42,754 nt of DNA from Kineosporiaceae bacterium (GCA_016794595.1 JAEUJN010000028.1:1-42754), one strand, 5' to 3'; counted from the stretch's first letter, positions 7,809-15,957 are shown. Program-made: numbers and translations. The notes: generated from the sequence alone by a model not told the origin.

Positions 7809-8326
7809 CAACCCGCCTTCGACAACACGGCAGTGCGCTCGTCCTGCGGCAGCAGGCCCGACATCGGCGACACCTCACGCATCTCGATCGAGTTCCGGTC
7901 CAGACCAGTCAGCACCCGGTGAAACCCGAGCAGATCACGCGTCTCGACGAGTCGCCTCCACCGCTCCACGTTGCGCTCGTGCGGCTGGCCCGTGACTCGC
8001 TGCGTCAACCGATCTACGTTCCGTTCGATGGTCGGTATCCACTGCTCCAAGGTGGTCCGGGTCAGGTGCGACGACAGCCTGCGGTGCAGCTCCCACGACC
8101 GACGCTCCGAGCGCGTCAGCTCCGGGCGGACCGGACGCCGCACCACCTCCAAGCGGTACCCCATGCAGGACAGCAGCCGATCCAACTGATCGTCACTGAG
8201 GTCGACCTTGCCCGACAGGAACTGGCTGATACTCGGCTGACGCACCCCGCTCACCCTGGACAACTCCGACTGCGTGGTGCCCGTCTCGAGCATCACCTCA
8301 CGCAACAGCGAGCCACGACCAACCAT
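7808..8326 (-). CDS. XRE family HTH regulator, putative antitoxin partner of the downstream nucleotidyltransferase
   Basis: A 172-residue protein with a Cro/CI-type HTH at about residues 5-58; the recognition part is TQSELSRVSGVRQPSISQFL at 18-37. The C-terminal two thirds is charged and helical (RRSWELHRRLSSHL, RNVERWRRLVETRDLLGFHRV) and ends in MREVSPMSGLLPQDER, a region I do not assign to a named domain. The start is ATG 8326; the frame is open upstream to 8395 but that extension would cover an AT-rich palindrome. No SD is seen and a TATAGT lies just upstream, so a leaderless transcript is likely. It precedes the nucleotidyltransferase gene with a one-base overlap. By analogy with other HTH-nucleotidyltransferase pairs it may bind its own promoter and neutralise the partner; that is inference. 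Confidence 0.82.
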   Translation of the reverse strand: MVGRGSLLREVMLETGTTQSELSRVSGVRQPSISQFLSGKVDLSDDQLDRLLSCMGYRLEVVRRPVRPELTRSERRSWELHRRLSSHLTRTTLEQWIPTIERNVDRLTQRVTGQPHERNVERWRRLVETRDLLGFHRVLTGLDRNSIEMREVSPMSGLLPQDERTAVLSKAG

Positions 8327-8334
8327 GACAACAC

Positions 8335-8353
8335 TATAGCATTGAATACTATA
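8335..8353. promoter_or_regulatory. 19-bp AT-rich palindrome, putative XRE operator overlapping the promoter
   Basis: TATAGCATTGAATACTATA reads nearly the same on both strands (two mismatched pairs and a central G). It lies 9 bases upstream of the XRE start and includes two TATAGT-like -10 elements on the minus strand. It is strikingly AT-rich in a GC-rich chromosome. Position and symmetry fit an autoregulatory operator. Confidence 0.65.
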
Positions 8354-8508
8354 ATCACCACTAGTGAGTCGGCCACGCCGGACCCTCCCTCTCACGGCGA
8401 ACAGGCGCCCAGCGGCATTGACCGGATGGGGCTGACGCCGCAGGTACCGCGCGCTCGGCGCACGCTATCCGCGGCAGGAGCGCGCGCTACATCGGGCATG
8501 ATTCCGCC

Positions 8509-9128
8509 GTGGCCATGACGGCGGCGGACCTCCTGAACCGGCTTGCGGCCGACGTGCCGGAGGCTCAGCCGGCCGTGGTTCAGCATCTGGAGGACCACGA
8601 GAGTCTCCTCCTGCACCTCCTCATAGCCGACCTGCGGCGCTTCGCCATTCAGTGCTTCGAGGCCGGCCAGAGTGAGGTCATCCAGAGGCTCTTGGACCTC
8701 ATCGACCTTGCACTCCGCGAAGGAACCGAAGAGGTCGAGAACGCGATGTCGGTCTCCTTGTGGAAGACACCGGGTGGTGGGACTCGGCGACGCAGCCCTT
8801 CATCGAAGCCTGGCCTCCTGGTCTGCGGGCCGAGCTCGATCGCCCGAGGAACCACCGCGCATGGACACCCGCATATCAAGCAAGAGCGGATGTTGCCCAG
8901 GAGCGCCGCGCCGAGATCGCGAAGTCGCCGGACGTTGGTCAGTGCGCGGTCGATGCGACGGCGATTCAGCCAGAGTGTCGGACACGGTCCGCTCTGGGCC
9001 AGAACCCAGAGGTCGTCCGCGAAGCAGCACCAAGCGGAGACGCGTCCACACCGGTGAGACGAACCGGCACGGCCAGGACGTCCACACGCCGACCCGCGCA
9101 GGCGGGGGCAGGAGCCGTCGGTCGCTGA
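8509..9128 (+). pseudogene. Short DUF7674-like protein gene with a frameshift
   Basis: The frame from GTG 8509 (or ATG 8515) encodes a plausible acidic helical domain: TAADLLNRLAADVPE, VVQHLEDHESLLLHLLIADL and ALREGTEEVENAMSVS. At about 8757-8760 the frame turns into low-quality Arg/Ser-rich sequence. The next frame instead continues VEDTGWWDSATQPFIEAWPP, then GLRAELDRPRNHRAW, which reads as the natural continuation (…VSFVEDTGWW…) if one base is restored (TTCGTG rather than TTGTG). From memory this pattern resembles short actinobacterial proteins annotated DUF7674; function unknown. Sense after about 8880 is uncertain, and 9128 is only the stop of that second frame. No clear SD. It is the second gene in this islet with a single-base lesion. 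Confidence 0.55.
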
Positions 9129-9132
9129 GCTC

Positions 9133-9157
9133 CCTCCTCCAAATCCTGACTCGCCTC
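9133..9157 (-). repeat. Flank part of the direct repeat shared with 7023..7050
   Basis: CCTCCTCCAAATCCTG followed by ACTCGCC here matches the sequence next to the tRNA fragment at 7023..7050 with few differences. In the copy here a terminator hairpin separates it from the tRNA; in the copy at 7 kb the hairpin is absent. Confidence 0.55.
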
Positions 9158-9166
9158 GCCAGAAAC

Positions 9167-9205
9167 GACGAAGGACCCGGGGAAGATCGTCCCGGGTCCT
9201 TCGTC
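9167..9205 (-). terminator. Intrinsic terminator of the initiator tRNA gene
   Basis: A perfect 15-bp stem (GACGAAGGACCCGGG with CCCGGGTCCTTCGTC) and a 9-base loop lie 5 bases past the 3' end of the tRNA. A short T-containing tract follows in the direction of transcription. Confidence 0.85.
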
Positions 9206-9210
9206 ATTTG

Positions 9211-9284
9211 TAGCGGGGGCAGGATTTGAACCTGCGACCTCTGGGTTATGAGCCCAGCGAGCTACCGAGCTGCTCCACCCCGCG
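9211..9284 (-). tRNA. tRNA-fMet (initiator), anticodon CAT
   Basis: A 74-base tRNA without encoded CCA. The acceptor begins CGCGGGG and ends CCCCGCTA, so position 1 (C) and position 72 (U) do not pair, the mark of bacterial initiator tRNA. The D-arm contains GAGCAGCTCGGTAGCTC, the anticodon stem-loop is CTGGGCTCATAACCCAG with the three G:C pairs typical of initiators, and the T-arm is GCAGG-TTCAAAT-CCTGC. It has its own promoter and terminator. Its 3' half is copied at 7067..7107. Confidence 0.97.
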
Positions 9285-9295
9285 TCGGCTTCGCC

Positions 9296-9324
9296 AGGCT
9301 ACGTGACCAGCCTGCCACGAGCAA
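9296..9324 (-). promoter_or_regulatory. Promoter of the initiator tRNA gene
   Basis: On the minus strand, -35 TTGCTC (9319..9324) and -10 TAGCCT (9296..9301) are exactly 17 bases apart; the -10 ends 11 bases before the tRNA 5' end. Confidence 0.7.
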
Positions 9325-9335
9325 ATCGGCTCCTG

Positions 9336-9397
9336 GATCACGGCGAGAGGGTGGCGTCGCCCCCGGCTCTCGGGACGACACCACCCTCTCTGTGATC
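9336..9397 (-). terminator. Terminator hairpin downstream of the UPF0182 gene
   Basis: Arms GAGAGGGTGG (9345..9354) and CCACCCTCTC (9381..9390) pair perfectly, with an outer GATCAC/GTGATC pair adding six more base pairs across small bulges. It begins 10 bases past the UPF0182 stop and separates that gene from the tRNA promoter. Confidence 0.75.
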
Positions 9398-9407
9398 ACA
9401 GCTCGGG

Positions 9408-12400
9408 CTACTGCGCAGCGGCCGGCGATCCGGTGGGCGCCGGGCTCAGGGTCGCCCCCGACGCGGTCTCCCCGAGCCTGCCCTGCGCGGCCACGGCCCG
9501 CGCGATCGCGTCCTTCAGCCGTGTCTGGGCCTCGCCGTACCGGGTGAAGTCACCTGCCTTGAGCGCGGCGTCACTGTCCTGCACCGCACGCTGGGCATCG
9601 GACAGCGCCTGCTGCAGGCTCGTCCGCACGTCAGCCCCCGCGCCCGGACTCGCCCCTGGACTCGCACCGGGACTTGCCCCCGGGCTCGGACTCGTCCCAC
9701 CGGTGCCACCGGTCCCACCGGCGGTCAACGGCGAGGTGCCGAACACCTGGTTCAGCGCGGCATCGAGTGTCGGCGCGAACCCGATCTTGCTGCCGTACCC
9801 GACCAGCACCCGTTGCAGCACGGGGTAGGACGTCTCGCCCTTGCCCCGCACGTACACCGGCTGCACGTACAGGAAGCCACCCGCCATCGGCAGCGTGAGC
9901 AGGTTGCCCTTCTCCACCGTGGAGGCTCCGCCGGTGCCGCTGAGCAGGTTCAGCTCGGTGGACACCGTGGGATTGGCGTTGAAGTCGTTCTGCATCTGCC
10001 CCGGACCCTTGATCGTGTCCGTCGGCAGTTGCAGCAACCGCAGCGTCCCGAAGTCCTCCCGGCGCTTGCCCGCCTCGCTGCCGGCGTCGGCATCCACCGC
10101 GAGGAAGCCGCGCAGGGTGTTCCGGCCGCCCTGGGTGGGGATGAACGTCGAGGTCAGCGAGAACCGCGGGGAATCCTGTTCCGGCATCTGGATGCTCAGG
10201 TAGAACGCCGGCTGGCGGGGAAGCAGGGTGGTCGCGCCGGCGGCAGTCCCCGTCCGCGGGTTGGGCTCCGGCGGCACCTGCCAGAAGTCACCGCCGCTGA
10301 AGAACGCGGCCGAGTCGGTCACGTGGTAGCGCGCGAGCAGGGTGCGCTGGACCTTGAACAGGTCCTCCGGGTAGCGCAGGTGCGACATCAGGTTGCCGCC
10401 GATCGAGGCCAGCGGCTTCACCGAACTCGGGAAGACCTTGCGCCACGCGGACAGGACCGGGTCCTCCTCGTCCCACGCGTACAGGGTCACCGTGCCGTCG
10501 TAGGCGTCAACCGTGGCCTTGACCGAGTTGCGGATGTAGTTGACCTGTTCCTGGGCCAGCGCGGCCACCGAGGTCGAGCTCGCTGTCAGCGAGTCCGCGG
10601 TCGCCTGGTCGAGGAAGCTCAACGACGAGTAGGGGTAACGGTTCGAGGTCGTGTACCCGTCGACGATCCACACCACCCGGCCGTCGACCACCGACGGGTA
10701 GGGGTCGCCGTCCAGCGTCAGGTACGGGGCCACCTTCTCCACCCGCTCGCGCGGGTTGCGGTGGTACATGATCCGCGACTGATCGGTGACTCCCTGGGAG
10801 AGCAGGATGTTCTGCTCCCGGAACTTCAGCGCGTACAGGGTCCGCCGCAGCAGCGAGCCCACCTCGACCCCACCCTTGCCGGTGTAGGTGGTGTTGGCCT
10901 GCTGGGTCGGGCTGGCGTCGTCCGGGTAGTCCAGCTCACGCTTGGGACCGTCAGGCGGCCCGCCGACGATCGAGTACTCCGGCGATTCCTCGCCGAAGTA
11001 GATCCGCGGTTCGTACTTGCCCAACGTGCCCCGCACCGGGATCCCGCCCTCGAAGAAGGCCGGCGCCCCGGTCGAGGAGGGCTCGTTGCCGAAGGCCGCG
11101 ACCAGGCCGAAGCCGTGGGTGTAGACGAAGTGGTCGTTGAACCAGTTGCGCTTGTCCGCCGGCACGCCGCCGAGGTTGAGCTCGCGGACGGCCACCACCG
11201 CATCGCGCGACTGCCCGTTGACCGTGTACCGGTCGACGTCCAGCGCGTCGGCGAACTGGTAGTACTGCTTGTTCTGCTCGAGCTGCTTGAAGGTGTCGCT
11301 GACCAGCGCCGGGTCGAGCAGCCGGATGCCCGGGATGCTGTTGGCGTCGTCCCGCAGGTCCTGGGGCGAGGCCTCGGTCTGGGCCCGATAGGCCTGGGTC
11401 TTGACCTGATCCAGCCCGTAGGCAGCTCGGGTCGAGTCGATGTTGTGTTTCAGGTACGGCAGCTCGTAGGACTGCGGGCTCGGGTTCACCCGGAACCGCT
11501 GCACCACCGCCGGGTAGATCCCTCCGATCACCACGGCGGAGATCACCAGCAGCACCACGCCGTACAACGGCAGCATCCGCCAGCGGTCGACGAAGGCCCC
11601 CACCAGGAACAGGATCGCGATGATCGCCGCGATCGCCGCCAGCACCCCGCGCGCGTTCAGGGTCGCGTTGGCGTCGGTGTAGGACAGGCCGGTGAACGTC
11701 GAGCCCACGAACCGCGAGGTGGGCTGCTTGGTGGTCATGGCGTAGCGGCCGATCCAGTAGTCGACGGCGCGCAGCAGCAGGAAGGCAGCCGCGATCACCG
11801 ACAGGTGGATGCGGGCCACCGAGGTCAACCGCGGCGCCGGCCCCTGCACCCGTAGGCCGCCGTAGAGATAGTGGGTGATCACCGAGACCAGGGCGGTCAG
11901 CACGGTGATCGTGGTGAGCAACCCGACGACGAACTGCAGCCAGGGCAGGGTGAAGACGAAGAAGCCGATGTCCATCCCGAACTGCGGGTCGACCTGGTCG
12001 AACGGCACCCGGTTCCACCACAGCTGGAAGGTCTCCCAGCGCTGGCTGGCCGCCGAGCCGGCGAACAGGCCGAGCGCCGCCGGGACGGCGATCGTGACCA
12101 GCCGCCGCAGCGGTTCGATGGTCTCGCGGTACCGCTCGAGGCTGGCCTGGTCGACCGCCACCGGCGCGTACACCGGGCGGGAACGATAGGCGATGGTCAT
12201 CGCGGCGAAGACGGTGCCGCCGGTGAGCAGCCCGGCCACCACGAACAGGCCGATCTCGGTCAGCAACCGGGTCCGGAAGACCTCGGTGAACCCGAGTTGC
12301 GAATACCAGAGGACATCGGTCCAGATCGAGGCCAGACCGAGGATCAGGACGATCAGGACGCCGAGGATCGCCAGCGTGGGCGCGAGGGCGCCGCGCCGGC

Positions 12401-12482
12401 GCCCGGGCGGGCTGGCGGTTCCTCGACCTCCGGCAGAACTCGGGCGACCGGGACCACGGGGCGAGTCGGCGTCAGGGCTCAC
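9408..12482 (-). CDS. UPF0182 family membrane protein
   Basis: A 1024-residue protein of the UPF0182/COG1615 family, close to the usual length of about 1000. After a basic Pro/Gly-rich N-terminus it has about seven membrane segments, the first at about 34-55 (LAILGVLIVLILGLASIWTD) and the last before residue 330. A large extracytoplasmic region follows, with typical blocks such as RFRVNPSPQSYELPYLKHNI, NYIRNSVKATVDAYDG and FQVP-like DFWQVPPEPNP. The C-terminus carries a Gly/Thr then PGAS-repeat linker and a final helical segment (LQQALSDAQRAVQDSDAALK). Function is unknown for the family. GTG start at 12482 with no SD. It is divergent from a PPA1309-type gene, a pairing seen in other actinobacteria. 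Confidence 0.95.
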   Translation of the reverse strand: MSPDADSPRGPGRPSSAGGRGTASPPGRRRGALAPTLAILGVLIVLILGLASIWTDVLWYSQLGFTEVFRTRLLTEIGLFVVAGLLTGGTVFAAMTIAYRSRPVYAPVAVDQASLERYRETIEPLRRLVTIAVPAALGLFAGSAASQRWETFQLWWNRVPFDQVDPQFGMDIGFFVFTLPWLQFVVGLLTTITVLTALVSVITHYLYGGLRVQGPAPRLTSVARIHLSVIAAAFLLLRAVDYWIGRYAMTTKQPTSRFVGSTFTGLSYTDANATLNARGVLAAIAAIIAILFLVGAFVDRWRMLPLYGVVLLVISAVVIGGIYPAVVQRFRVNPSPQSYELPYLKHNIDSTRAAYGLDQVKTQAYRAQTEASPQDLRDDANSIPGIRLLDPALVSDTFKQLEQNKQYYQFADALDVDRYTVNGQSRDAVVAVRELNLGGVPADKRNWFNDHFVYTHGFGLVAAFGNEPSSTGAPAFFEGGIPVRGTLGKYEPRIYFGEESPEYSIVGGPPDGPKRELDYPDDASPTQQANTTYTGKGGVEVGSLLRRTLYALKFREQNILLSQGVTDQSRIMYHRNPRERVEKVAPYLTLDGDPYPSVVDGRVVWIVDGYTTSNRYPYSSLSFLDQATADSLTASSTSVAALAQEQVNYIRNSVKATVDAYDGTVTLYAWDEEDPVLSAWRKVFPSSVKPLASIGGNLMSHLRYPEDLFKVQRTLLARYHVTDSAAFFSGGDFWQVPPEPNPRTGTAAGATTLLPRQPAFYLSIQMPEQDSPRFSLTSTFIPTQGGRNTLRGFLAVDADAGSEAGKRREDFGTLRLLQLPTDTIKGPGQMQNDFNANPTVSTELNLLSGTGGASTVEKGNLLTLPMAGGFLYVQPVYVRGKGETSYPVLQRVLVGYGSKIGFAPTLDAALNQVFGTSPLTAGGTGGTGGTSPSPGASPGASPGASPGAGADVRTSLQQALSDAQRAVQDSDAALKAGDFTRYGEAQTRLKDAIARAVAAQGRLGETASGATLSPAPTGSPAAAQ

Positions 12483-12587
12483 GGGAAGTCAACTTAATCG
12501 ATGCCGGTGACAGTTCCCTGCCGACGGGGGAACCGATCGGACCGGCCCCACCGGGCCCACAGGCCCTCCCGTGACAGGATCGCCACC

Positions 12588-13124
12588 ATGACGGCGAACG
12601 GAGCCCGCGGGCAGGCGGTGCTGACCCTGGTCCGCGAACTCGAGCACCATGTCGCGGCCGACGGCTGGGACGGACCGCTGCGGCTGTTCGCGCTGGTCCG
12701 GACCGCGGGCGCCCTGGACCGTGACCCCGGACTGGCCGAACGACTGCCCGAGGCCGTGGTGGCCGCAGCCCGTGCGGACGCCGAACACCTCACCGCGGTC
12801 GAGCAGGACGACCTGCCCGAGATCGTCGCCCTCGAGGACCTGCTCGGCCGGATCACCTGGCCTCCGTCCGTGGACGGCACGGCGGTGGTGATCGAGCGCG
12901 TGGTGCTGCCGCCGTCCGCGGAGGCCGAACTCGGCCCGGACGCCGAGGCGGCCGCCCAGCACCCGGACCGGATCGACGTCCGGCTGGCCGCGGCCGTGTT
13001 GCGCGACGGAACCAGCGGTTGCGCCGTCCGCTCGCGTGCCCACGACAGCGACGACCGGGTCGCCGTGGGCCCGGAGCTGATCCCGGATCTGATCACGGCG
13101 CTGCGCACCACCCTGGACGGCTGA
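12588..13124 (+). CDS. PPA1309 family protein
   Basis: A 178-residue soluble acidic protein. Family-like blocks are TLVRELEHHVAADGWDGPLR near the start, ALVRTAGAL, LTAVEQDDLPEIVALEDLLG and ITWPPSVDGTAVVIERVVLP in the middle, and a C-terminal HPDRIDVRLAAAVLRDGTSG with a final helix. The reading PPA1309 comes from memory of this family, which often lies beside the UPF0182 gene in actinobacteria. No catalytic motif is visible and the function is unknown. ATG 12588 is chosen, with AGGAT upstream; the frame is open to 12501 but those residues are not family-like. Confidence 0.82.
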   Translation: MTANGARGQAVLTLVRELEHHVAADGWDGPLRLFALVRTAGALDRDPGLAERLPEAVVAAARADAEHLTAVEQDDLPEIVALEDLLGRITWPPSVDGTAVVIERVVLPPSAEAELGPDAEAAAQHPDRIDVRLAAAVLRDGTSGCAVRSRAHDSDDRVAVGPELIPDLITALRTTLDG

Positions 13125-13186
13125 GGGCGCGGATCACCACGACCGCGGTACGACTGGGCCGACCGAACCGAACGGCACGACCCGGG

Positions 13187-14356
13187 TCAGCTGCAGCGCG
13201 GGAGCCGGGTGCTGTCCGGCCCGCCGGAGCGGACCTCCTCCAGAGCCGCCCGGGCCTCGGCCAGGGTGGCCATCCTGATCACCGACAGGCCCTCGGGGAC
13301 GTACCCCACGACGTCCGGGCAGTTGTCGGCCGGAGCCAGGAACACCGAGGCGCCCGCCTCCCGCGCGCCGACCATCTTCTGCCGGATGCCCCCGATCGGG
13401 CCGACCACGCCGTCCTCGGTGATCGTGCCCGTGCCGGCCACGGTGCGCCCGTCGGTCATCGACCCCGGGGTGAGCTTGTCGATGATCCCGAGTGCGAACA
13501 TCGTGCCGGCGCTGGGGCCGCCGACGTTCTCGATCTGGATCGTGACGTCGAACGGGAAGGTGAACGCCGGTTTGACGATCACCCCCATCACGGTCGCCCC
13601 CGTGGACCCGGTGGTGGTGGGCACGTCCAGGGACACCTCGCGGCCCGCGCGCCGCACGACCAGGCGGGCCTTCTCCCCCGGGGTGACCTTCTGCAGCTCC
13701 GCCCGCAGGGCATCACCGCCGCCGACCGGGGTTCCGCCGACCGAGATCACCTGGTCGCCCTCGGCCAGCACCCCCCGGGACGGGGAGTCCTCGGCGAAGG
13801 AGAGCACCTGCATGTGCCGGGGAACCGAGTAGCCGAGCGCCGTCAGCGCGGCCGCCGTGGCGCTCTCCTGCGAGGAGGCCATCAGCTGCTGGTTCTGTTC
13901 CTTGGTCTCCTCGGCGGTCTGGCCCGGCGGGAACATCGCCTCCTCACGGACCACCGTGACCTCGGGGCTGAGCCAGCCGCTGACCACCTGCCACAAGGTC
14001 ACCCGGCGGCCCTCACCGCCGTAGATCCGCACGGTGGTCAGGTCCAGCCCCCCGGAGGTCGGGTAGGTGGTCGCGCCCTTGACCGCGATCAGCGGCGTCC
14101 CCTGCTGCTCCCCGAGGGTGTTGGTCGCCGGCCCCGGCGACATCACCGCGTACGGCACCGGCAGCACCGAGGACGCCGCCAGCAGCAGCACCAGCGCCAG
14201 CAGGCTGACCATGAGCATGGCGGTGGTGGGGTGCAACCGCCCGAGCGAGCGGCCGGAACGCTCGGTGACGGCGGGGACGGCGGGACCGTCGGCCCCCGGG
14301 CCTTCGGCCCGCCCGGCCGCCCCGGTGGCACCGGCCACGACTGCCTCCTCGCTCAT
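13187..14356 (-). CDS. YlbL-like PDZ domain-containing Lon-type (S16) serine protease
   Basis: A 389-residue protein with one N-terminal membrane anchor (about residues 45-67), a PDZ domain in the middle (RGVLAEGDQVISVGGTPVGG) and a C-terminal Lon-like protease domain. The catalytic Ser lies in NVGGPSAGTMFALGI and the Lys in GGIRQKMVGAREAG, together the S16 dyad. It is predicted to act on the outer face of the membrane. VMSPGPATNTLG after the anchor is also typical of the family. From memory it corresponds to Rv3194c. The ATG at 14356 has no SD; a TAACCT hexamer ends only 7 bases upstream, which suggests a leaderless mRNA. Confidence 0.93.
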   Translation of the reverse strand: MSEEAVVAGATGAAGRAEGPGADGPAVPAVTERSGRSLGRLHPTTAMLMVSLLALVLLLAASSVLPVPYAVMSPGPATNTLGEQQGTPLIAVKGATTYPTSGGLDLTTVRIYGGEGRRVTLWQVVSGWLSPEVTVVREEAMFPPGQTAEETKEQNQQLMASSQESATAAALTALGYSVPRHMQVLSFAEDSPSRGVLAEGDQVISVGGTPVGGGDALRAELQKVTPGEKARLVVRRAGREVSLDVPTTTGSTGATVMGVIVKPAFTFPFDVTIQIENVGGPSAGTMFALGIIDKLTPGSMTDGRTVAGTGTITEDGVVGPIGGIRQKMVGAREAGASVFLAPADNCPDVVGYVPEGLSVIRMATLAEARAALEEVRSGGPDSTRLPRCS

Positions 14357-14363
14357 CTGCCCA

Positions 14364-14385
14364 AGGTTACGTGCCGTGTCGGCAC
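14364..14385 (-). promoter_or_regulatory. -10 element plus perfect inverted repeat upstream of the PDZ protease gene
   Basis: On the minus strand TAACCT (14364..14369) ends 7 bases before the protease ATG. A perfect 6-3-6 inverted repeat, GTGCCG-TGT-CGGCAC (14371..14385), lies just upstream, inside what would be the -35/-10 spacer. It also lies upstream of the divergent DUF2342 gene. A repressor site is possible; no regulator is identified. Confidence 0.45.
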
Positions 14386-14460
14386 ATCACCGCGGGCACT
14401 AGCGTTGAGCCACGTGGCAGGACCACCCCACCCGCCACCCCGCAGCGAGGAGTACCAGCC

Positions 14461-15957
14461 ATGAGCGGCAACCTGCCGGACGAGCCCGACCGCGACCGTC
14501 CGGATCCCGATCGGCCCGGCGGCGAGGACCCGCTGGCGGAGATGATGCGCGCCCTGTTCGGCGGCGTCCCGGGGGGACCCCCCGGCGAACTGCCCCCCGA
14601 GCTGCGCGAGATGCTGTCGAACATCCCCGGCATGCAGACCGACACGGCGTCCGTGCAGGCGATGTTCTCCCAGGTCCAGCGGCTGATGGCCACCACGGAC
14701 TCCTCCGGGCCGGTCAACTGGGACGTCGCCCGGGACATCGCCCGGCACGTGGCCGCCCAGGACGGCGACCCGACCCTGACCGGATCGCAGGAACGCGCCG
14801 TGGCCGAAGCAGTCCGCACCGCCGACCTCTGGCTCGACCGGGTCACCGATCTGCCCCCGGCCAGTGCACGGACCCACGCCTGGAGCCGGGCGGAATGGGT
14901 GGAGCGCACCCTGCCCACCTGGAAGGGCGTGGTCGAGCCGATCGCCGAGAGTGTGGCCGCGGCCCTGGCCGACGCCCTGACCTCCCAGACCCCGGAGGAG
15001 ATGCGGCCCATGATCGGCCAGGCCCTGCCGATGATGCGCTCGATGGCGGGCAGCTTCTTCGGCATGCAACTGGGCCAGGCGATCGGAGCCCTCGCCCGCG
15101 AGGTGGTCGGCGGTGGCGACACCGGGCTGCCACTGCTCACCGCCGGCCGGGTGGCGCTCATCCCGACCAACGTGACCGACTACGGAGACGGGCTCGAGCT
15201 GCCGATCGACGAGGTCCGGCTCTATCTGGCCCTGCGCGAGGCCGCCTTCGCCCGGCTGGTCTCGGCCGTGCCGTGGCTGCGACCGCACATCCTGGCGCTG
15301 GTCACCGACTACGCCCGGGGAATCCAGATCGACACCGAGCGGATCGAGCAGGCGGTGCGCGAGATCGACCCCTCGGATGTCGAGGCGATGCAGTCGGCGC
15401 TGTCCAGCGGGCTGTTCGAGCCGCAGCGCACCCCCGAGCAGCAGGCCGCCCTGGACCGGCTCGAGGTGGCCCTCGCCCTGGTGGAGGGCTGGGTGGACGA
15501 GGTGGTCAACGCGGCCGCCGCCGGTTCGCTTCCGCACGCGGACGCCCTGCGCGAGACCCTGCGCCGCCGCCGAGCGGCCGGAGGCCCGGCCGAGCACACC
15601 TTCGCCTCCCTGGTCGGCCTGGAACTGCGCCCCCGCCGGCTGCGGGAGGCCGCGGCGGTGTGGGCGGCCCTGACCGCCGAGCGCGGGGTCGACGGGCGCG
15701 ACCGGTTGTGGAGTCATCCCGACCTGGTCCCCACGACCGAGGCCTTCGACGACCCGGCCGCGTTCGCGCGCGGCGGCGTCCAGATCGCCTCGGGCGAGCA
15801 CGGCGATGCGATGGACGCTGCGCTGGCCGAACTGCTCGATGCCGCCGCCCGGCAGGAGAGCGACGGCGAGGCACCCGAGAGCGCCGAGAACCGCGAGACC
15901 GGCGAGAGCGACGAGACCGGCGAGGGCAACGAGGACGGCGAGGGCGGGCGCCCGTGA
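14461..15957 (+). CDS. DUF2342 zincin-like protein (putative zinc-dependent metallohydrolase)
   Basis: A 498-residue protein of the DUF2342/Zincin_2 type. After an acidic Pro-rich N-terminus come PLAEMMRALFGG, a helical region with GSFFGMQLGQAIGALAREVV, ALIPTNVTDYGDGLELPIDE, then LREAAFARLVSAVPWLRPHI and VEGWVDEVVNAAAAG. The C-terminus is a Glu/Ser/Gly-rich acidic tail. The family is annotated as putative zinc metalloprotease, but no HExxH is present in this protein, so peptidase activity is doubtful. ATG 14461 has GAGGAG upstream. From memory it corresponds to Rv3195. Its stop overlaps the start of the Nudix gene by four bases (GTGA), so the two are translationally coupled. Confidence 0.88.
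   Translation: MSGNLPDEPDRDRPDPDRPGGEDPLAEMMRALFGGVPGGPPGELPPELREMLSNIPGMQTDTASVQAMFSQVQRLMATTDSSGPVNWDVARDIARHVAAQDGDPTLTGSQERAVAEAVRTADLWLDRVTDLPPASARTHAWSRAEWVERTLPTWKGVVEPIAESVAAALADALTSQTPEEMRPMIGQALPMMRSMAGSFFGMQLGQAIGALAREVVGGGDTGLPLLTAGRVALIPTNVTDYGDGLELPIDEVRLYLALREAAFARLVSAVPWLRPHILALVTDYARGIQIDTERIEQAVREIDPSDVEAMQSALSSGLFEPQRTPEQQAALDRLEVALALVEGWVDEVVNAAAAGSLPHADALRETLRRRRAAGGPAEHTFASLVGLELRPRRLREAAAVWAALTAERGVDGRDRLWSHPDLVPTTEAFDDPAAFARGGVQIASGEHGDAMDAALAELLDAAARQESDGEAPESAENRETGESDETGEGNEDGEGGRP

Noticed and set aside
9813-11855. Plus-strand open frame of 680 codons opposite the UPF0182 gene
   Set aside because: Antisense shadow with His/Arg/Gly-rich composition, covering conserved UPF0182 blocks on the other strand.
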